Assembly (NCBI GenBank): GCA_964425915.1
Contig: CAYROO010000009.1
Span: 38,047-102,046, forward strand
Direction: 5' to 3'
Origin: Polycyclovorans sp964425915
GTDB taxonomy: Bacteria > Pseudomonadota > Gammaproteobacteria > Nevskiales > Nevskiaceae
Length of the DNA stretch: 64,000 bases
In this document: positions 17,734 through 28,823 of the stretch, piece by piece
Numbering within the stretch: position 1 is the stretch's first letter
Layout of the letters: every line of letters starts with the position of its first letter
Notes under the pieces: generated by a model
What the model saw: the letters and a program-made list of their open reading frames with translations, nothing else
Database searches by the model: none
Told to the model about the DNA's origin: nothing
Program-made: the position numbers and the translations under genes

Positions 17734-19263
17734 ATGACCGATCGCATTTTCATAGGCAAGGGCGAGACGCCCCAGACCCTTCTCGCCCGCTACGCCAACC
17801 GTCATGGGTTGGTGGCGGGCGCCACCGGCACCGGCAAGACGGTCACCCTCCAGGTCCTGGCGGAGGGCTTTTCCGCCATCGGCGTGCCGGTGTTCTGCGC
17901 CGATGTGAAGGGCGATCTCTCGGGCCTGGCGGCGGCGGGTGCCGACAACCTCAAGCTCGTTGCGCGCGCTCAAGAGGTCGGCGTCACCGGCTACGCGCCC
18001 ACCGCCCAGCCGGTGGTGTTCTGGGATGTCTTTGGCGCCTCGGGTCACCCCATTCGCACCACCATCTCCGAGATGGGACCCTTGCTGCTGGCGCGGCTGA
18101 TGAGCCTCACCGATGCGCAGACCGGCGTGCTGGCGGTGGCCTTCAAGTTCGCCGACGACAACGGCCTGGCGCTACTGGACCTGAAAGACCTGCAGGCGCT
18201 GCTGCGGCACGTCGGTGAGAACGCCAAGACCATCGGGCAGCAGTACGGCTTGGTCAGCACGGCCTCGGTGGCGGCCATCCAGCGCGCACTGCTGCAGCTT
18301 GAGCAGGAGGGCGGCGCCCATCTGTTCGGTGAGCCGGCACTGGAATTGGCGGACCTCATGCGCACCGACCTGTCGGGGCGCGGCATCATCAATGTGCTGG
18401 CGGCCGACCAACTGTTCGCGCGGCCGCGGCTGTACGCCACCTTCCTGTTGTTCCTGCTGTCCGAACTGTTCGAGAGCCTGCCCGAAGCCGGTGACCTCGA
18501 CCGACCGAAGCTGGTGTTCTTCTTCGACGAGGCGCACCTGCTGTTCAAGGATGCGCCGACCGCCCTGGTGGACAAGGTGGAGCAGGTGGTCCGCCTGATT
18601 CGCTCCAAGGGCGTCGGGGTGTACTTCGTCACTCAGAGTCCGTTGGACCTGCCCGATGCGGTGCTGGGGCAGCTCGGGAACCGGGTGCAGCATGGCCTGC
18701 GCGCCTTCACGCCGCGGGATCAGAAGGCAGTGCGCGCAGCCGCCGAAACCTTTCGCGCCAATCCGGGCCTGGATGTGGTGAGTACCATCACGGCCATGGG
18801 GGTGGGCGAGGCCCTGGTGTCGACCTTGCAGGACAAAGGCATTCCCAGCCCGGTGGAGCAGACCAAGGTGGCGCCCCCGCGCTCTCGCATGGGACCGCTG
18901 ACGCCCGAGGAGCGGCGGGCGGTGATGGCGCGCAGCCCGGTGTCCGGCCGCTATGAGGCGGCAGTGGACCGCGAGTCCGCGTACGAAGTGCTGGGGCGCA
19001 AGGCCGAGGCGGCTGAGGCGCGCGCAGCCGAGGATGCCGCTGCCGCCGAGCGTGCGGCCGAATGGCAGACCCAGGTGCGCGACAGCTACGGGCCCACGAC
19101 CTCAGCGCGGCGTCCGCCAGCGCCGGCCCGTCGCCGTGCCGCACCCCAGGGCATGGCCGAGAAGGCGCTGCAGTCAGCCGTGCGCAGTGCCGGCAGCGCG
19201 GTGGGCCGCGAAGTGGGGCGGCAACTGCTGCGGGGCCTGCTGGGCTCCCTGCTGAAGCGGTGA
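17734..19263 (+). CDS. HerA-like ATPase (DUF853/YjgR family)
   Basis: This 509-residue protein closely follows E. coli YjgR along its length. It has Walker A GATGTGKTVTLQ, Walker B KLVFFFDEAHLLF and the YjgR segment RSKGVGVYFVTQ. The cellular role of the family is not settled. ATG 17734 is preferred by family alignment; ATG 17701 is an in-frame alternative. The C-terminus is Ala/Arg-rich and probably flexible. It sits five bases before rsmG. Confidence 0.9.
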   Translation: MTDRIFIGKGETPQTLLARYANRHGLVAGATGTGKTVTLQVLAEGFSAIGVPVFCADVKGDLSGLAAAGADNLKLVARAQEVGVTGYAPTAQPVVFWDVFGASGHPIRTTISEMGPLLLARLMSLTDAQTGVLAVAFKFADDNGLALLDLKDLQALLRHVGENAKTIGQQYGLVSTASVAAIQRALLQLEQEGGAHLFGEPALELADLMRTDLSGRGIINVLAADQLFARPRLYATFLLFLLSELFESLPEAGDLDRPKLVFFFDEAHLLFKDAPTALVDKVEQVVRLIRSKGVGVYFVTQSPLDLPDAVLGQLGNRVQHGLRAFTPRDQKAVRAAAETFRANPGLDVVSTITAMGVGEALVSTLQDKGIPSPVEQTKVAPPRSRMGPLTPEERRAVMARSPVSGRYEAAVDRESAYEVLGRKAEAAEARAAEDAAAAERAAEWQTQVRDSYGPTTSARRPPAPARRRAAPQGMAEKALQSAVRSAGSAVGREVGRQLLRGLLGSLLKR

Positions 19264-19267
19264 GACG

Positions 19268-19924
19268 ATGACGGTTTCTGATGGCGACCTGCGGCAACGC
19301 CTGGTGCAGGGCCTGGCGGCGATGGGGCATGGGCTGCCGCCCAACACGGTCGATCAGCTGATGGTCTATCTGGCCGAGCTGGCGCGCTGGAACGGCGCCT
19401 ACAACCTCACCGCCGTTCGCGACATGGCAGCGATGGTCGATCGCCACCTGCTCGATTCGCTGGCGCTGCTGACCCCGCTGTCGCCCGCTCTCGCCGCGCC
19501 GGGGGCCCGGGTGCTGGATGTGGGCAGCGGCCCGGGGCTCCCGGGGCTGATCCTGGCCATCGTGCACCCGACGGTGTCGATCACCGTCCTCGACAGCAAC
19601 GGCAAGAAGGCCCGCTTTCTCCGCCATGCGGTGCGCACCCTGGGGCTGCCCGCGGTGACCGTGGCGGAGTGCCGGGTGGAAGCCTGGCAGACCGGCCAGC
19701 CCTACACGCTGATCACCAGCCGCGCGTTCTCTGCCCTGGTGGATTTCTTCGAACTGACCCGCCGCTTGCTGGCCCCAGGTGGTCAATGGGCCGCGATGAA
19801 GGGCAAACTAGATGGCAGGGAACTGGCCGCTGTGCCAGCCGACATCACCATCAGGGAGCCGCTGCGTCTGCAGGTGCCCGGTCTCGACGAGGATCGGCAC
19901 TTGATTTGGGCGCATCCGACATGA
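19268..19924 (+). CDS. rsmG: 16S rRNA m7G527 methyltransferase
   Basis: This 218-residue SAM-dependent methyltransferase modifies G527 of 16S rRNA. The signature ELARWNGAYNLTAVRD and the SAM loop VLDVGSGPGLPGLILAI are present. It lies directly before parA with an ATGA overlap. In many Gammaproteobacteria mnmG precedes rsmG; here a HerA-like gene occupies that place. Confidence 0.96.
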   Translation: MTVSDGDLRQRLVQGLAAMGHGLPPNTVDQLMVYLAELARWNGAYNLTAVRDMAAMVDRHLLDSLALLTPLSPALAAPGARVLDVGSGPGLPGLILAIVHPTVSITVLDSNGKKARFLRHAVRTLGLPAVTVAECRVEAWQTGQPYTLITSRAFSALVDFFELTRRLLAPGGQWAAMKGKLDGRELAAVPADITIREPLRLQVPGLDEDRHLIWAHPT

Positions 19925-20709
19925 GCTACGTCATCGCCGTTGCCAATCAGAAAGGAGGCGTGGGCAAGACCACCACCTCGATCAACCTTGCTGCCTCCTT
20001 GGCGGCCACCAAGCGGCGCGTGCTGCTGGTGGACCTGGACGCCCAGGGCAATGCCACCATGGGCGTCGGTGTCGACAAGAACGCAGTAACCCACTCGGCG
20101 CGCGACGTGCTGCTGGAGGCCGCCGCCATTCGCGATGTCATCGTGTCGGTGGACACCGCAAACCTGTCGCTGCTGCCGGGCAACAGCGACATGACGGAAG
20201 CCGAGATCAAGTTGCGCGAGGTGGCGGCTGGTGACTTCGCCCTGAAAAGCGCGCTCGCCGAAGTGGCCGACGAATTCGACTACGTGCTGCTGGATTGCCC
20301 ACCGGCGCTGTCCAAGCTGACAGTCAATGCCTTGGTGGCCGCCGATGGGGTTCTCATCCCGATGCAGTGTGAGTACTACGCGCTGGAAGGCCTGAGCGCG
20401 CTGGTCGACACCGTTTCCAAGATCAAACGGGTGATCAATCCGCGACTGGAGATCGAGGGGCTGCTGCGCACCATGTTCGATCCGCGCAACAATCTGTCGA
20501 ATGATGTTTCGGCGCAGCTGACCCAGCATTTCGGCGAGAAGGTGTACCGCACGGTCATACCGCGCAATGTGCGGCTGGCCGAGGCGCCCAGTCATGGGGT
20601 GCCGGTGATGTTGTATGACGCCGCCTCCTCGGGGGCCAAGGCGTATTTGGCATTGGCTGGCGAAGTCCTGCGCCGCCATGACGGGGGACAACTGAGATTG
20701 AGTGAATGA
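19921..20709 (+). CDS. parA: Chromosome partitioning ATPase ParA
   Basis: This 262-residue Walker-type ATPase moves ParB-parS complexes. The deviant Walker A KGGVGKTTTSINLA with the signature lysine is at residues ~11-20. LLVDLDAQGNATMG and DYVLLDCPPALSKL follow. There is no N-terminal DNA-binding extension, as expected for the chromosomal type. It overlaps rsmG and parB by four bases each, so the three are one operon. Confidence 0.96.
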   Translation: MSYVIAVANQKGGVGKTTTSINLAASLAATKRRVLLVDLDAQGNATMGVGVDKNAVTHSARDVLLEAAAIRDVIVSVDTANLSLLPGNSDMTEAEIKLREVAAGDFALKSALAEVADEFDYVLLDCPPALSKLTVNALVAADGVLIPMQCEYYALEGLSALVDTVSKIKRVINPRLEIEGLLRTMFDPRNNLSNDVSAQLTQHFGEKVYRTVIPRNVRLAEAPSHGVPVMLYDAASSGAKAYLALAGEVLRRHDGGQLRLSE

Positions 20710-21551
20710 GCACCAAGAAGCGCGGACTGGGGCGGGGTCTGGATGCCCTGCTGTCGAGTACCCAGGCGGCGGTCGACGAGCAGGCCGGCGATGAGCTTCG
20801 CGAAGTGGAGATCGGCCTGCTGGTGGCCGGAGCCCACCAGCCGCGGCGACATTTCGACGACGATGCCCTGACCCAACTGGCCGACTCGATCCGCACCCAG
20901 GGTGTGGTGCAGCCGCTGGTGGTACGCGCCAAGGGTAAGCAGTTCGAGATCGTGGCGGGCGAGCGCCGCTGGCGGGCCGCCGAGCGCGCCGGCCTGAAGA
21001 AAGTGCCGGTCATCGTGCGCGCGCTGAGCGAGCAGGATGCGATGACCGTGGCGCTGGTGGAGAACATCCAGCGCGCCGACCTAAACGCGCTGGAAGAGGC
21101 CGAGGCCCTGCGCAAGCTGATTGACGACTGTGGTCTCACCCACGACCAGTGTGCGCAGGCAGTCGGGCGCTCGCGCGCTCACGTCAGCAATCTGTTGCGC
21201 TTGCTAGAGCTGGCACCGGAGTGCCAGGCGCTGGTTCGCAGTGGCCAGCTCAGTCTCGGCCACGCCAAGGTGCTGTTGGGCGCCGAGGGCGCGCGGCAGG
21301 TGCAGCTTGCGCGCACGGTGGTGCAGCGCCATCTCTCGGTGCGGCAGACCGAACTCCTGTTGAAGTCGCCGGACGCGGCACCGGCATCGCGCCCGATCGC
21401 GGCGCCACAACCTGAGCTGGAGCGCCGATTGTCCAGCGCCCTCGGCCTGCCGGTGCAGTTGCAGGGCAGTGCCCAGGGGCGGGGCAAGGTCGTGATTCGC
21501 TACCGGGACGCCGCCGAGTTGCAGCGCCTCCTGGGGGCGCTGGAAGGCTGA
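20706..21551 (+). CDS. parB: Chromosome partitioning protein ParB
   Basis: This 281-residue CTPase clamp binds parS. It has an N-terminal basic tail (KKRGLGRGLDALL), the ParB nuclease-like domain (HQPRRHFDDDALTQLADSI; GERRWRAAERAG), a central helix-turn-helix (LTHDQCAQAVGRSRAHVSNLLRLLEL) and a C-terminal dimer domain. I saw no consensus parS (GTTTCACGTGAAAC) in the window. Confidence 0.96.
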   Translation: MSTKKRGLGRGLDALLSSTQAAVDEQAGDELREVEIGLLVAGAHQPRRHFDDDALTQLADSIRTQGVVQPLVVRAKGKQFEIVAGERRWRAAERAGLKKVPVIVRALSEQDAMTVALVENIQRADLNALEEAEALRKLIDDCGLTHDQCAQAVGRSRAHVSNLLRLLELAPECQALVRSGQLSLGHAKVLLGAEGARQVQLARTVVQRHLSVRQTELLLKSPDAAPASRPIAAPQPELERRLSSALGLPVQLQGSAQGRGKVVIRYRDAAELQRLLGALEG

Positions 21552-21577
21552 AATTTACCTTTTGCGGCAAGCCCCCG

Positions 21578-21614
21578 GCGCCCGAAACGCCCTTCTCATG
21601 GGGGTTTCGGGCGC
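21578..21614. repeat. Long hairpin between parB and atpI
   Basis: Perfect 11-bp arms (GCGCCCGAAAC and GTTTCGGGCGC) are separated by 15 bases that themselves pair CCC with GGG. No T-run follows, so it is not a standard intrinsic terminator. It may attenuate transcription, protect a 3' end, or be a repetitive palindromic element. Confidence 0.7.
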
Positions 21615-21658
21615 TGAAGCACGACCAAAGTTGATTGGGTGGGGGCTTTTGGCGGTAG

Positions 21659-21688
21659 TTGCCAAGAATCAGCCCCTTTGCGTATACT
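21659..21688 (+). promoter_or_regulatory. Sigma-70 promoter of the atp operon
   Basis: TTGCCA (21659-21664) and TATACT (21683-21688) are separated by 18 bp, with the predicted start near 21695. The elements lie about 50 bp before atpI, after the parB hairpin, in an otherwise gene-free stretch. Confidence 0.68.
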
Positions 21689-21739
21689 CCCGTCGTTTGG
21701 TGCGGTGCATCAATGCGCATCAAGGTATGCGGGAGCGCC

Positions 21740-22084
21740 ATGAATGTCGCCACGCGCATAGCACGGTTGCAGGCAGCAATAGCCGTGTTGATGTCCGTCA
21801 CTTGGGGTGTTCTGTCAGGGCCAATGCCGGGTTTCGCCGCGCTTACGGGCGGCATGATCGCAGCGGCGCTGACGTTTTACGCGGGCGTTCGAGTATTCGG
21901 CGCCGACGCGCGCAGCCCCGGAGATATGGTGCGGACGTTCATGCGGGCGCAGGCTCGCAAGTGGATTCTGGCCATCGTGCTGTTCACGATTGCGCTGCAG
22001 GGCTTTGCGTCACATGCCCTGCCGTTGATCGCGGGCTTCATCGCAGCACTGGTGGTGTACTGGTTTGCTTTGCTCTGGGATTGA
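21740..22084 (+). CDS. atpI: ATP synthase assembly protein AtpI
   Basis: This 114-residue protein has four hydrophobic helices and the usual first position of proteobacterial atp operons. AtpI helps assemble the c-ring and has been linked to Mg2+ supply. GGGAG precedes ATG 21740; an earlier in-frame start at 21659 would overlap the promoter. Sequence conservation is low, so the call rests on topology and position. Confidence 0.85.
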   Translation: MNVATRIARLQAAIAVLMSVTWGVLSGPMPGFAALTGGMIAAALTFYAGVRVFGADARSPGDMVRTFMRAQARKWILAIVLFTIALQGFASHALPLIAGFIAALVVYWFALLWD

Positions 22085-22096
22085 AGGAACGGATTA

Positions 22097-22927
22097 ATGG
22101 CGGCGGAAAACTCAGCCTCGGGTTACGTCACACACCACCTTGAGCACCTGACCGCAGGTGCCGGTGAGACAGGCTTTATCCGTTTTGACACCTGGCACCT
22201 CGACACGCTGTTCTTCTCGACGGTGCTGGGTCTGTTCATGCTGACCCTGTTCCGCATTGCTGCAGTGCGCGCCACCAGCGGCGTGCCCGGGCGTCTGCAG
22301 GGCTTCATCGAAGTGCTGGTGACCTTTGTCGACGAGTCGGTGAAGGGTAGTTTCCACGGCAACCGCGCCTTTGTCGCGCCGATGGCCCTCACCATCTTCG
22401 TGTGGGTGTTCCTGTGGAACTTCATGGACCTCATTCCGGTAGACCTGTTGCCGATCATCGGCAAATACGTGTTCGGTCTGGAGTACCTGCGTGTGGTGCC
22501 TTCGGCTGACATGAGCGCCACGTTCGCGCTGTCGATCTCGGTATTCATCCTGATTCTGTTCTACAGCTTCAAAGGCAAGGGTGCGATTGGCTTCGCCAAG
22601 GAGTATCTGACACACCCCTTCGGCAGCAACCCGCTGCTGATTCCGGCCAATCTGGTGATCAATACGGTCGAACTGCTGGCCAAGCCGCTGTCGCTGGCGC
22701 TGCGACTGTTCGGCAACCTGTACGCCGGTGAATTGATCTTCATCCTGATCGCCCTGCTCGGCATGGCGTGGTCGGGCTTCAACGTCATGAGCCTGGGCCT
22801 GTTCGCAGGACAGCTCATCGCCGGCTTCGCCTGGGCGGTGTTCCACATTCTGGTCATCACCCTGCAGGCCTTCATTTTCATGACCCTGACGATCGTGTAC
22901 CTCGGCATGGCGCACGAGCATCACTGA
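22097..22927 (+). CDS. atpB: ATP synthase F0 subunit a
   Basis: This 276-residue inner-membrane stator subunit forms the proton half-channels. The essential arginine is in LSLALRLFGNLYAGEL, and the C-terminal helix LQAFIFMTLTIVYLGMAHEHH is typical. Its length matches E. coli AtpB (271). It follows atpI by 12 bases. Confidence 0.97.
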   Translation: MAAENSASGYVTHHLEHLTAGAGETGFIRFDTWHLDTLFFSTVLGLFMLTLFRIAAVRATSGVPGRLQGFIEVLVTFVDESVKGSFHGNRAFVAPMALTIFVWVFLWNFMDLIPVDLLPIIGKYVFGLEYLRVVPSADMSATFALSISVFILILFYSFKGKGAIGFAKEYLTHPFGSNPLLIPANLVINTVELLAKPLSLALRLFGNLYAGELIFILIALLGMAWSGFNVMSLGLFAGQLIAGFAWAVFHILVITLQAFIFMTLTIVYLGMAHEHH

Positions 22928-22988
22928 TCTTCAGACCTTTTTCGTTCCACCCACCCACCTCTTTATCTAGTCAACACGGAGCATTTCG

Positions 22989-23255
22989 ATGGAACTCATT
23001 GCCCAGATCCAGGCCAGCACGGTTCTCACGGTCGGTCTCATCTTCGGCCTCGCCGCGCTCGGTACCGCCATCGGCTTCGGCCTTCTCGGCGGCAAGCTGC
23101 TGGAAGGCGTTGCCCGTCAGCCGGAACTCGCCAACAACCTGCAGACCAAGATGTTCATCGTGGCCGGCTTGTTGGACGCCGTGGCCATTATCGGTGTGGC
23201 CATGGGCCTGCTGATGATGTTCGCGAACCCGTTCCTCGCTGCCCTGCAGGGTTGA
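22989..23255 (+). CDS. atpE: ATP synthase F0 subunit c
   Basis: This 88-residue hairpin proteolipid forms the rotor ring. The polar loop ARQPELANN joins two helices, and the ion-binding carboxylate is Asp63 (AGLLDAVAIIGVAM), as in proton-coupled E. coli-type rings. No sodium-type signature is seen. ACGGAG lies seven bases upstream of the ATG. Confidence 0.97.
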   Translation: MELIAQIQASTVLTVGLIFGLAALGTAIGFGLLGGKLLEGVARQPELANNLQTKMFIVAGLLDAVAIIGVAMGLLMMFANPFLAALQG

Positions 23256-23308
23256 TCGCAGCGCCGGATCCTTTCGGCGCGACATATCGGTTCCAAGCGG
23301 AGTTTTAG

Positions 23309-23782
23309 ATGGGTATCAGCATTCCCTCCGTCCTCGGCCAGATGATCGTCTTCATGCTGTTCGTGCTGTTCACGATGAAATTCGTGTGGCCGCCGATCAT
23401 CAAGGCGATGCAGGAGCGCGAAGCCAAGATCGCTGACGGTCTGGCCGCGGCGGACAAGGCCAAGGCTGCGCTGGCGGACGCTTCTTCCAAGTCCGAGGAA
23501 GAGCTCAAAGCGGCTCGTGCGCAGGCGCAGGACATCGTGACCAATGCCAATCGCCAGGCGGCGCAGCTGGTGGAAAAGGCCAAGGCCGATGCCCAGGCTG
23601 AACAGGACCGCATCATTGCTAACGGTCAGGCCGAGGTGGAACGCCAGGCGGCGCAGGCGCGGGATGCGCTGCGTCAGCAGGTGGCGGCGCTGGCCGTGCT
23701 CGGTGCTCAGCAGATCCTCAAGCGCGAAATCGATGCCAAGGCGCACGCCGACGTGCTCGAACAGCTCGCGGCGCGGGTGTAA
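23309..23782 (+). CDS. atpF: ATP synthase F0 subunit b
   Basis: This 157-residue peripheral stalk subunit has one N-terminal membrane helix (VLGQMIVFMLFVLFTMKFVW). A long Ala/Glu/Lys-rich amphipathic helix (about 35-150) dimerises and reaches the delta subunit. Its length equals E. coli AtpF. It is followed by atpH after eight bases. Confidence 0.96.
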   Translation: MGISIPSVLGQMIVFMLFVLFTMKFVWPPIIKAMQEREAKIADGLAAADKAKAALADASSKSEEELKAARAQAQDIVTNANRQAAQLVEKAKADAQAEQDRIIANGQAEVERQAAQARDALRQQVAALAVLGAQQILKREIDAKAHADVLEQLAARV

Positions 23783-23790
23783 GGCACGCC

Positions 23791-24327
23791 ATGGCCGAAC
23801 TCAGTCAGCTTGCCCGCCCTTACGCCAAGGCCGTGTTTGAATTGGCCCGGTCCGCGAACGATTTCGCGGGCTGGTCCGGCTGCCTGGCAGCACTGGCGTC
23901 CTTGGTTCAGGACCCCTCGGTTGCCCCGCTGCTGAATCACCCGAAAGTCACGCGCGCGACCTTGGTGGATGCCATTTCGCAGGGGCTCAAGGGGACGCAG
24001 GGTGATGCCGGCCGAAATCTGGTGCGCCTGCTGGTCGAGAACGGTCGGCTGACCGCTGCACCGCAGATTGCCGAGCAGTTCGAGGCCATGCGAGCAGAAG
24101 CCGAACAGACGGTGGAGGTTGAGATCACCGCCGCCGTGGATGTGCCGGAAGCGCAGCGGAGCACGCTGGTAAAAGCGATCGGTGAGCGCCTGGCGCGTCA
24201 GGTCCAGGTGCAGTGGCACACCGATCCGGAATTGATTGCCGGCGCGGTGATTCGTGCGGGTGACCTTGTGATCGATGGATCTGCAAAGGGCGAACTCGCT
24301 CGCTTGCAGACCGTGCTGGCCCAATAA
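23791..24327 (+). CDS. atpH: ATP synthase F1 subunit delta
   Basis: This 178-residue stator subunit joins stalk b to the alpha-beta hexamer. The N-terminal ARPYAKAVFELA and the C-terminal motif DPELIAGAVIRAGDLVIDGSAKGEL are diagnostic of OSCP/delta. Confidence 0.96.
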   Translation: MAELSQLARPYAKAVFELARSANDFAGWSGCLAALASLVQDPSVAPLLNHPKVTRATLVDAISQGLKGTQGDAGRNLVRLLVENGRLTAAPQIAEQFEAMRAEAEQTVEVEITAAVDVPEAQRSTLVKAIGERLARQVQVQWHTDPELIAGAVIRAGDLVIDGSAKGELARLQTVLAQ

Positions 24328-24372
24328 GTCAATGTGGCGCGCCTGCCGCGCGCTGAACGAGTAGAGACGAAC

Positions 24373-25914
<1,542 letters not shown>

Positions 25915-25927
25915 GCATGGCGCTTGT

Positions 25928-26013
25928 GAATCGAGAATCGAGAATGGGGAATCGTAGAAGCGGTGGGTCGGCGAGCGGTTGCCCGATTCCCGATTCCCGA
26001 TTCCCGACTCCCG
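25928..26013. repeat. CGATTCC heptamer repeats in inverted pair between atpA and atpG
   Basis: The left arm (25928-25954) holds GAATCG(A/G)G units. The right arm (25982-26013) holds three CCCGATT units and a variant CCCGACT, the reverse complement of the left. The arms could form a large stem around a ~27-base loop. This inserts inside the normally tight atp operon, just before the atpG ribosome site (CCGGAG). The same heptamer forms the tandem array at the right edge of the window. Confidence 0.88.
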
Positions 26014-26023
26014 GAGACTGTTA

Positions 26024-26884
26024 ATGGCAGGCGCAAAGGAAATCCGCGGCAAGATCAAAAGCGTGAAAAACACGCAGAAGATCACGCGCGCGATGGAAAA
26101 AGTCGCCATGTCGAAAATGCGCAAGGCGCAGGATCGCATGGCGCAGGCGCGGCCCTATGCTGAAAAGGTGCGCCGTACCCTCGGTCACCTGGCGGCAGCC
26201 AACACCGAGTTTCGCCACCCGTTCCTGACGGAACGCCCGGTCAAGCGCATCGCCTACCTGGTGGTGTCGACCGATCGCGGTCTGTGCGGTGGCCTGAACA
26301 TCAACACCTTCCGTACCACGGTCCGCGATCTCAAGGGCTGGCAGGATAAGGGTGTGGATGCGCAGTTCGCGGTGGTGGGTGCCAAGGGCGTGTCCTTCTT
26401 CAAGCGGGTCGGTGGCAAGGTGCTGGCGCAAGTCACGCAGTTGGGTGACCGTCCGCATCTGGAAGCGCTGCTCGGCACCATCAAGGTGCTGACCGACGCC
26501 TACCTGAACGGTGAAGTCGATCGGGTCGAGCTGGTGTCGTCCTCCTTCGTCAACACCATGACGCAGCAACCGCGGGTGCAGCAATTGCTGCCGGTGGCCA
26601 AGGTGGAAACCGAAGGCTTGCTCGATAGCTGGGACTACCTCTACGAGCCCAGCGCCGAGTCGCTGATCGACACCGTGCTGAAGCGCTACCTCGAATCGCA
26701 GGTCTATCAGGCCGTGATCGAAAACACGGCCTGCGAAATGGCCGCGCGCATGGTGGCGATGAAGGCCGCCACCGAAAACGCCGGGCAGATCATCGATGAC
26801 CTGCAGCTGGCCTACAACAAGGCCCGCCAGGCCAACATCACCAAGGAACTGGCGGAAATCGTCGGCGGTGCCGCGGCGGTATGA
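26024..26884 (+). CDS. atpG: ATP synthase F1 subunit gamma
   Basis: This 286-residue central rotor subunit has the N-terminal helix KEIRGKIKSVKNTQKITRAMEKVAMSKM and a matching C-terminal helix (ENTACEMAARMVAMKAATENA). ATG 26024 is chosen by family alignment and an upstream GGAG; in-frame starts further upstream would translate the heptamer repeat. Confidence 0.97.
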   Translation: MAGAKEIRGKIKSVKNTQKITRAMEKVAMSKMRKAQDRMAQARPYAEKVRRTLGHLAAANTEFRHPFLTERPVKRIAYLVVSTDRGLCGGLNINTFRTTVRDLKGWQDKGVDAQFAVVGAKGVSFFKRVGGKVLAQVTQLGDRPHLEALLGTIKVLTDAYLNGEVDRVELVSSSFVNTMTQQPRVQQLLPVAKVETEGLLDSWDYLYEPSAESLIDTVLKRYLESQVYQAVIENTACEMAARMVAMKAATENAGQIIDDLQLAYNKARQANITKELAEIVGGAAAV

Positions 26885-26903
26885 ATTTAAAGAGTGAATT
26901 GAA

Positions 26904-28301
<1,398 letters not shown>

Positions 28302-28309
28302 GCTGAGTC

Positions 28310-28729
28310 ATGTCCGAACTGCAGATTGAAATCGTTTCCGCCGAAGGGCACATCCATGCCGGCTCGGCCGCCATGGTGTTCGCGCCGGCGGAAATGGGCG
28401 AGGTGGGGATCACCCCGGGCCACGCGCCGCTGCTGACCCGGCTCAAGCCGGGTGCGGTGCGGGTGAAGCTGGCGTCCGGCGAAGAGCTGCCGTTCTTCGT
28501 GGGCGGCGGGCTGCTGGAGATTCAGCCGAAGCTGGTGACGGTGATGGCCGATACTGCTCTGCGGGCCAAGGATGCCGACGAAGCCGCCGCTGCCGCTGCC
28601 AAGCAGGCTGCGGAGGACGCGCTGTCCAACGCCGCCAGCGAAATGGATCTGGCGCGCGCCCAGGCCGAGTTGGTGGAAGCCGCCGCCCGTCTGCAATTCG
28701 TCCAGAACCTCAAGAAGGCATCCCGCTGA
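28310..28729 (+). CDS. atpC: ATP synthase F1 subunit epsilon
   Basis: This 139-residue subunit couples rotation to the c-ring and inhibits hydrolysis. It has an N-terminal beta-sandwich (MGEVGITPGHAPLLTRLKPGAV) and a C-terminal helical hairpin. It closes the operon and is followed 31 bases later by an intrinsic terminator. Confidence 0.97.
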   Translation: MSELQIEIVSAEGHIHAGSAAMVFAPAEMGEVGITPGHAPLLTRLKPGAVRVKLASGEELPFFVGGGLLEIQPKLVTVMADTALRAKDADEAAAAAAKQAAEDALSNAASEMDLARAQAELVEAAARLQFVQNLKKASR

Positions 28730-28760
28730 GACGCCTCCGGGGGTGTTCTGCAGGTGATCA

Positions 28761-28784
28761 AGGCCGGGCTTGCCCGGCCTTTTT
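28761..28784 (+). terminator. Terminator of the atp operon
   Basis: A perfect 9-bp stem (AGGCCGGGC / GCCCGGCCT) with a TT loop is followed by TTTT and a T-rich tail. It is placed between atpC and glmU. Confidence 0.95.
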
Positions 28785-28823
28785 CGTTTCCATGTCCCGG
28801 CCGCCGCCGTACACTTTGCGCCC

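Noticed and set aside
21578..21614. Hairpin considered as the intrinsic terminator of parAB
   Set aside because: No T-run follows the stem and the loop region is long.
19921..21739. parS site near parAB
   Set aside because: No GTTTCACGTGAAAC-like sequence was found on inspection.
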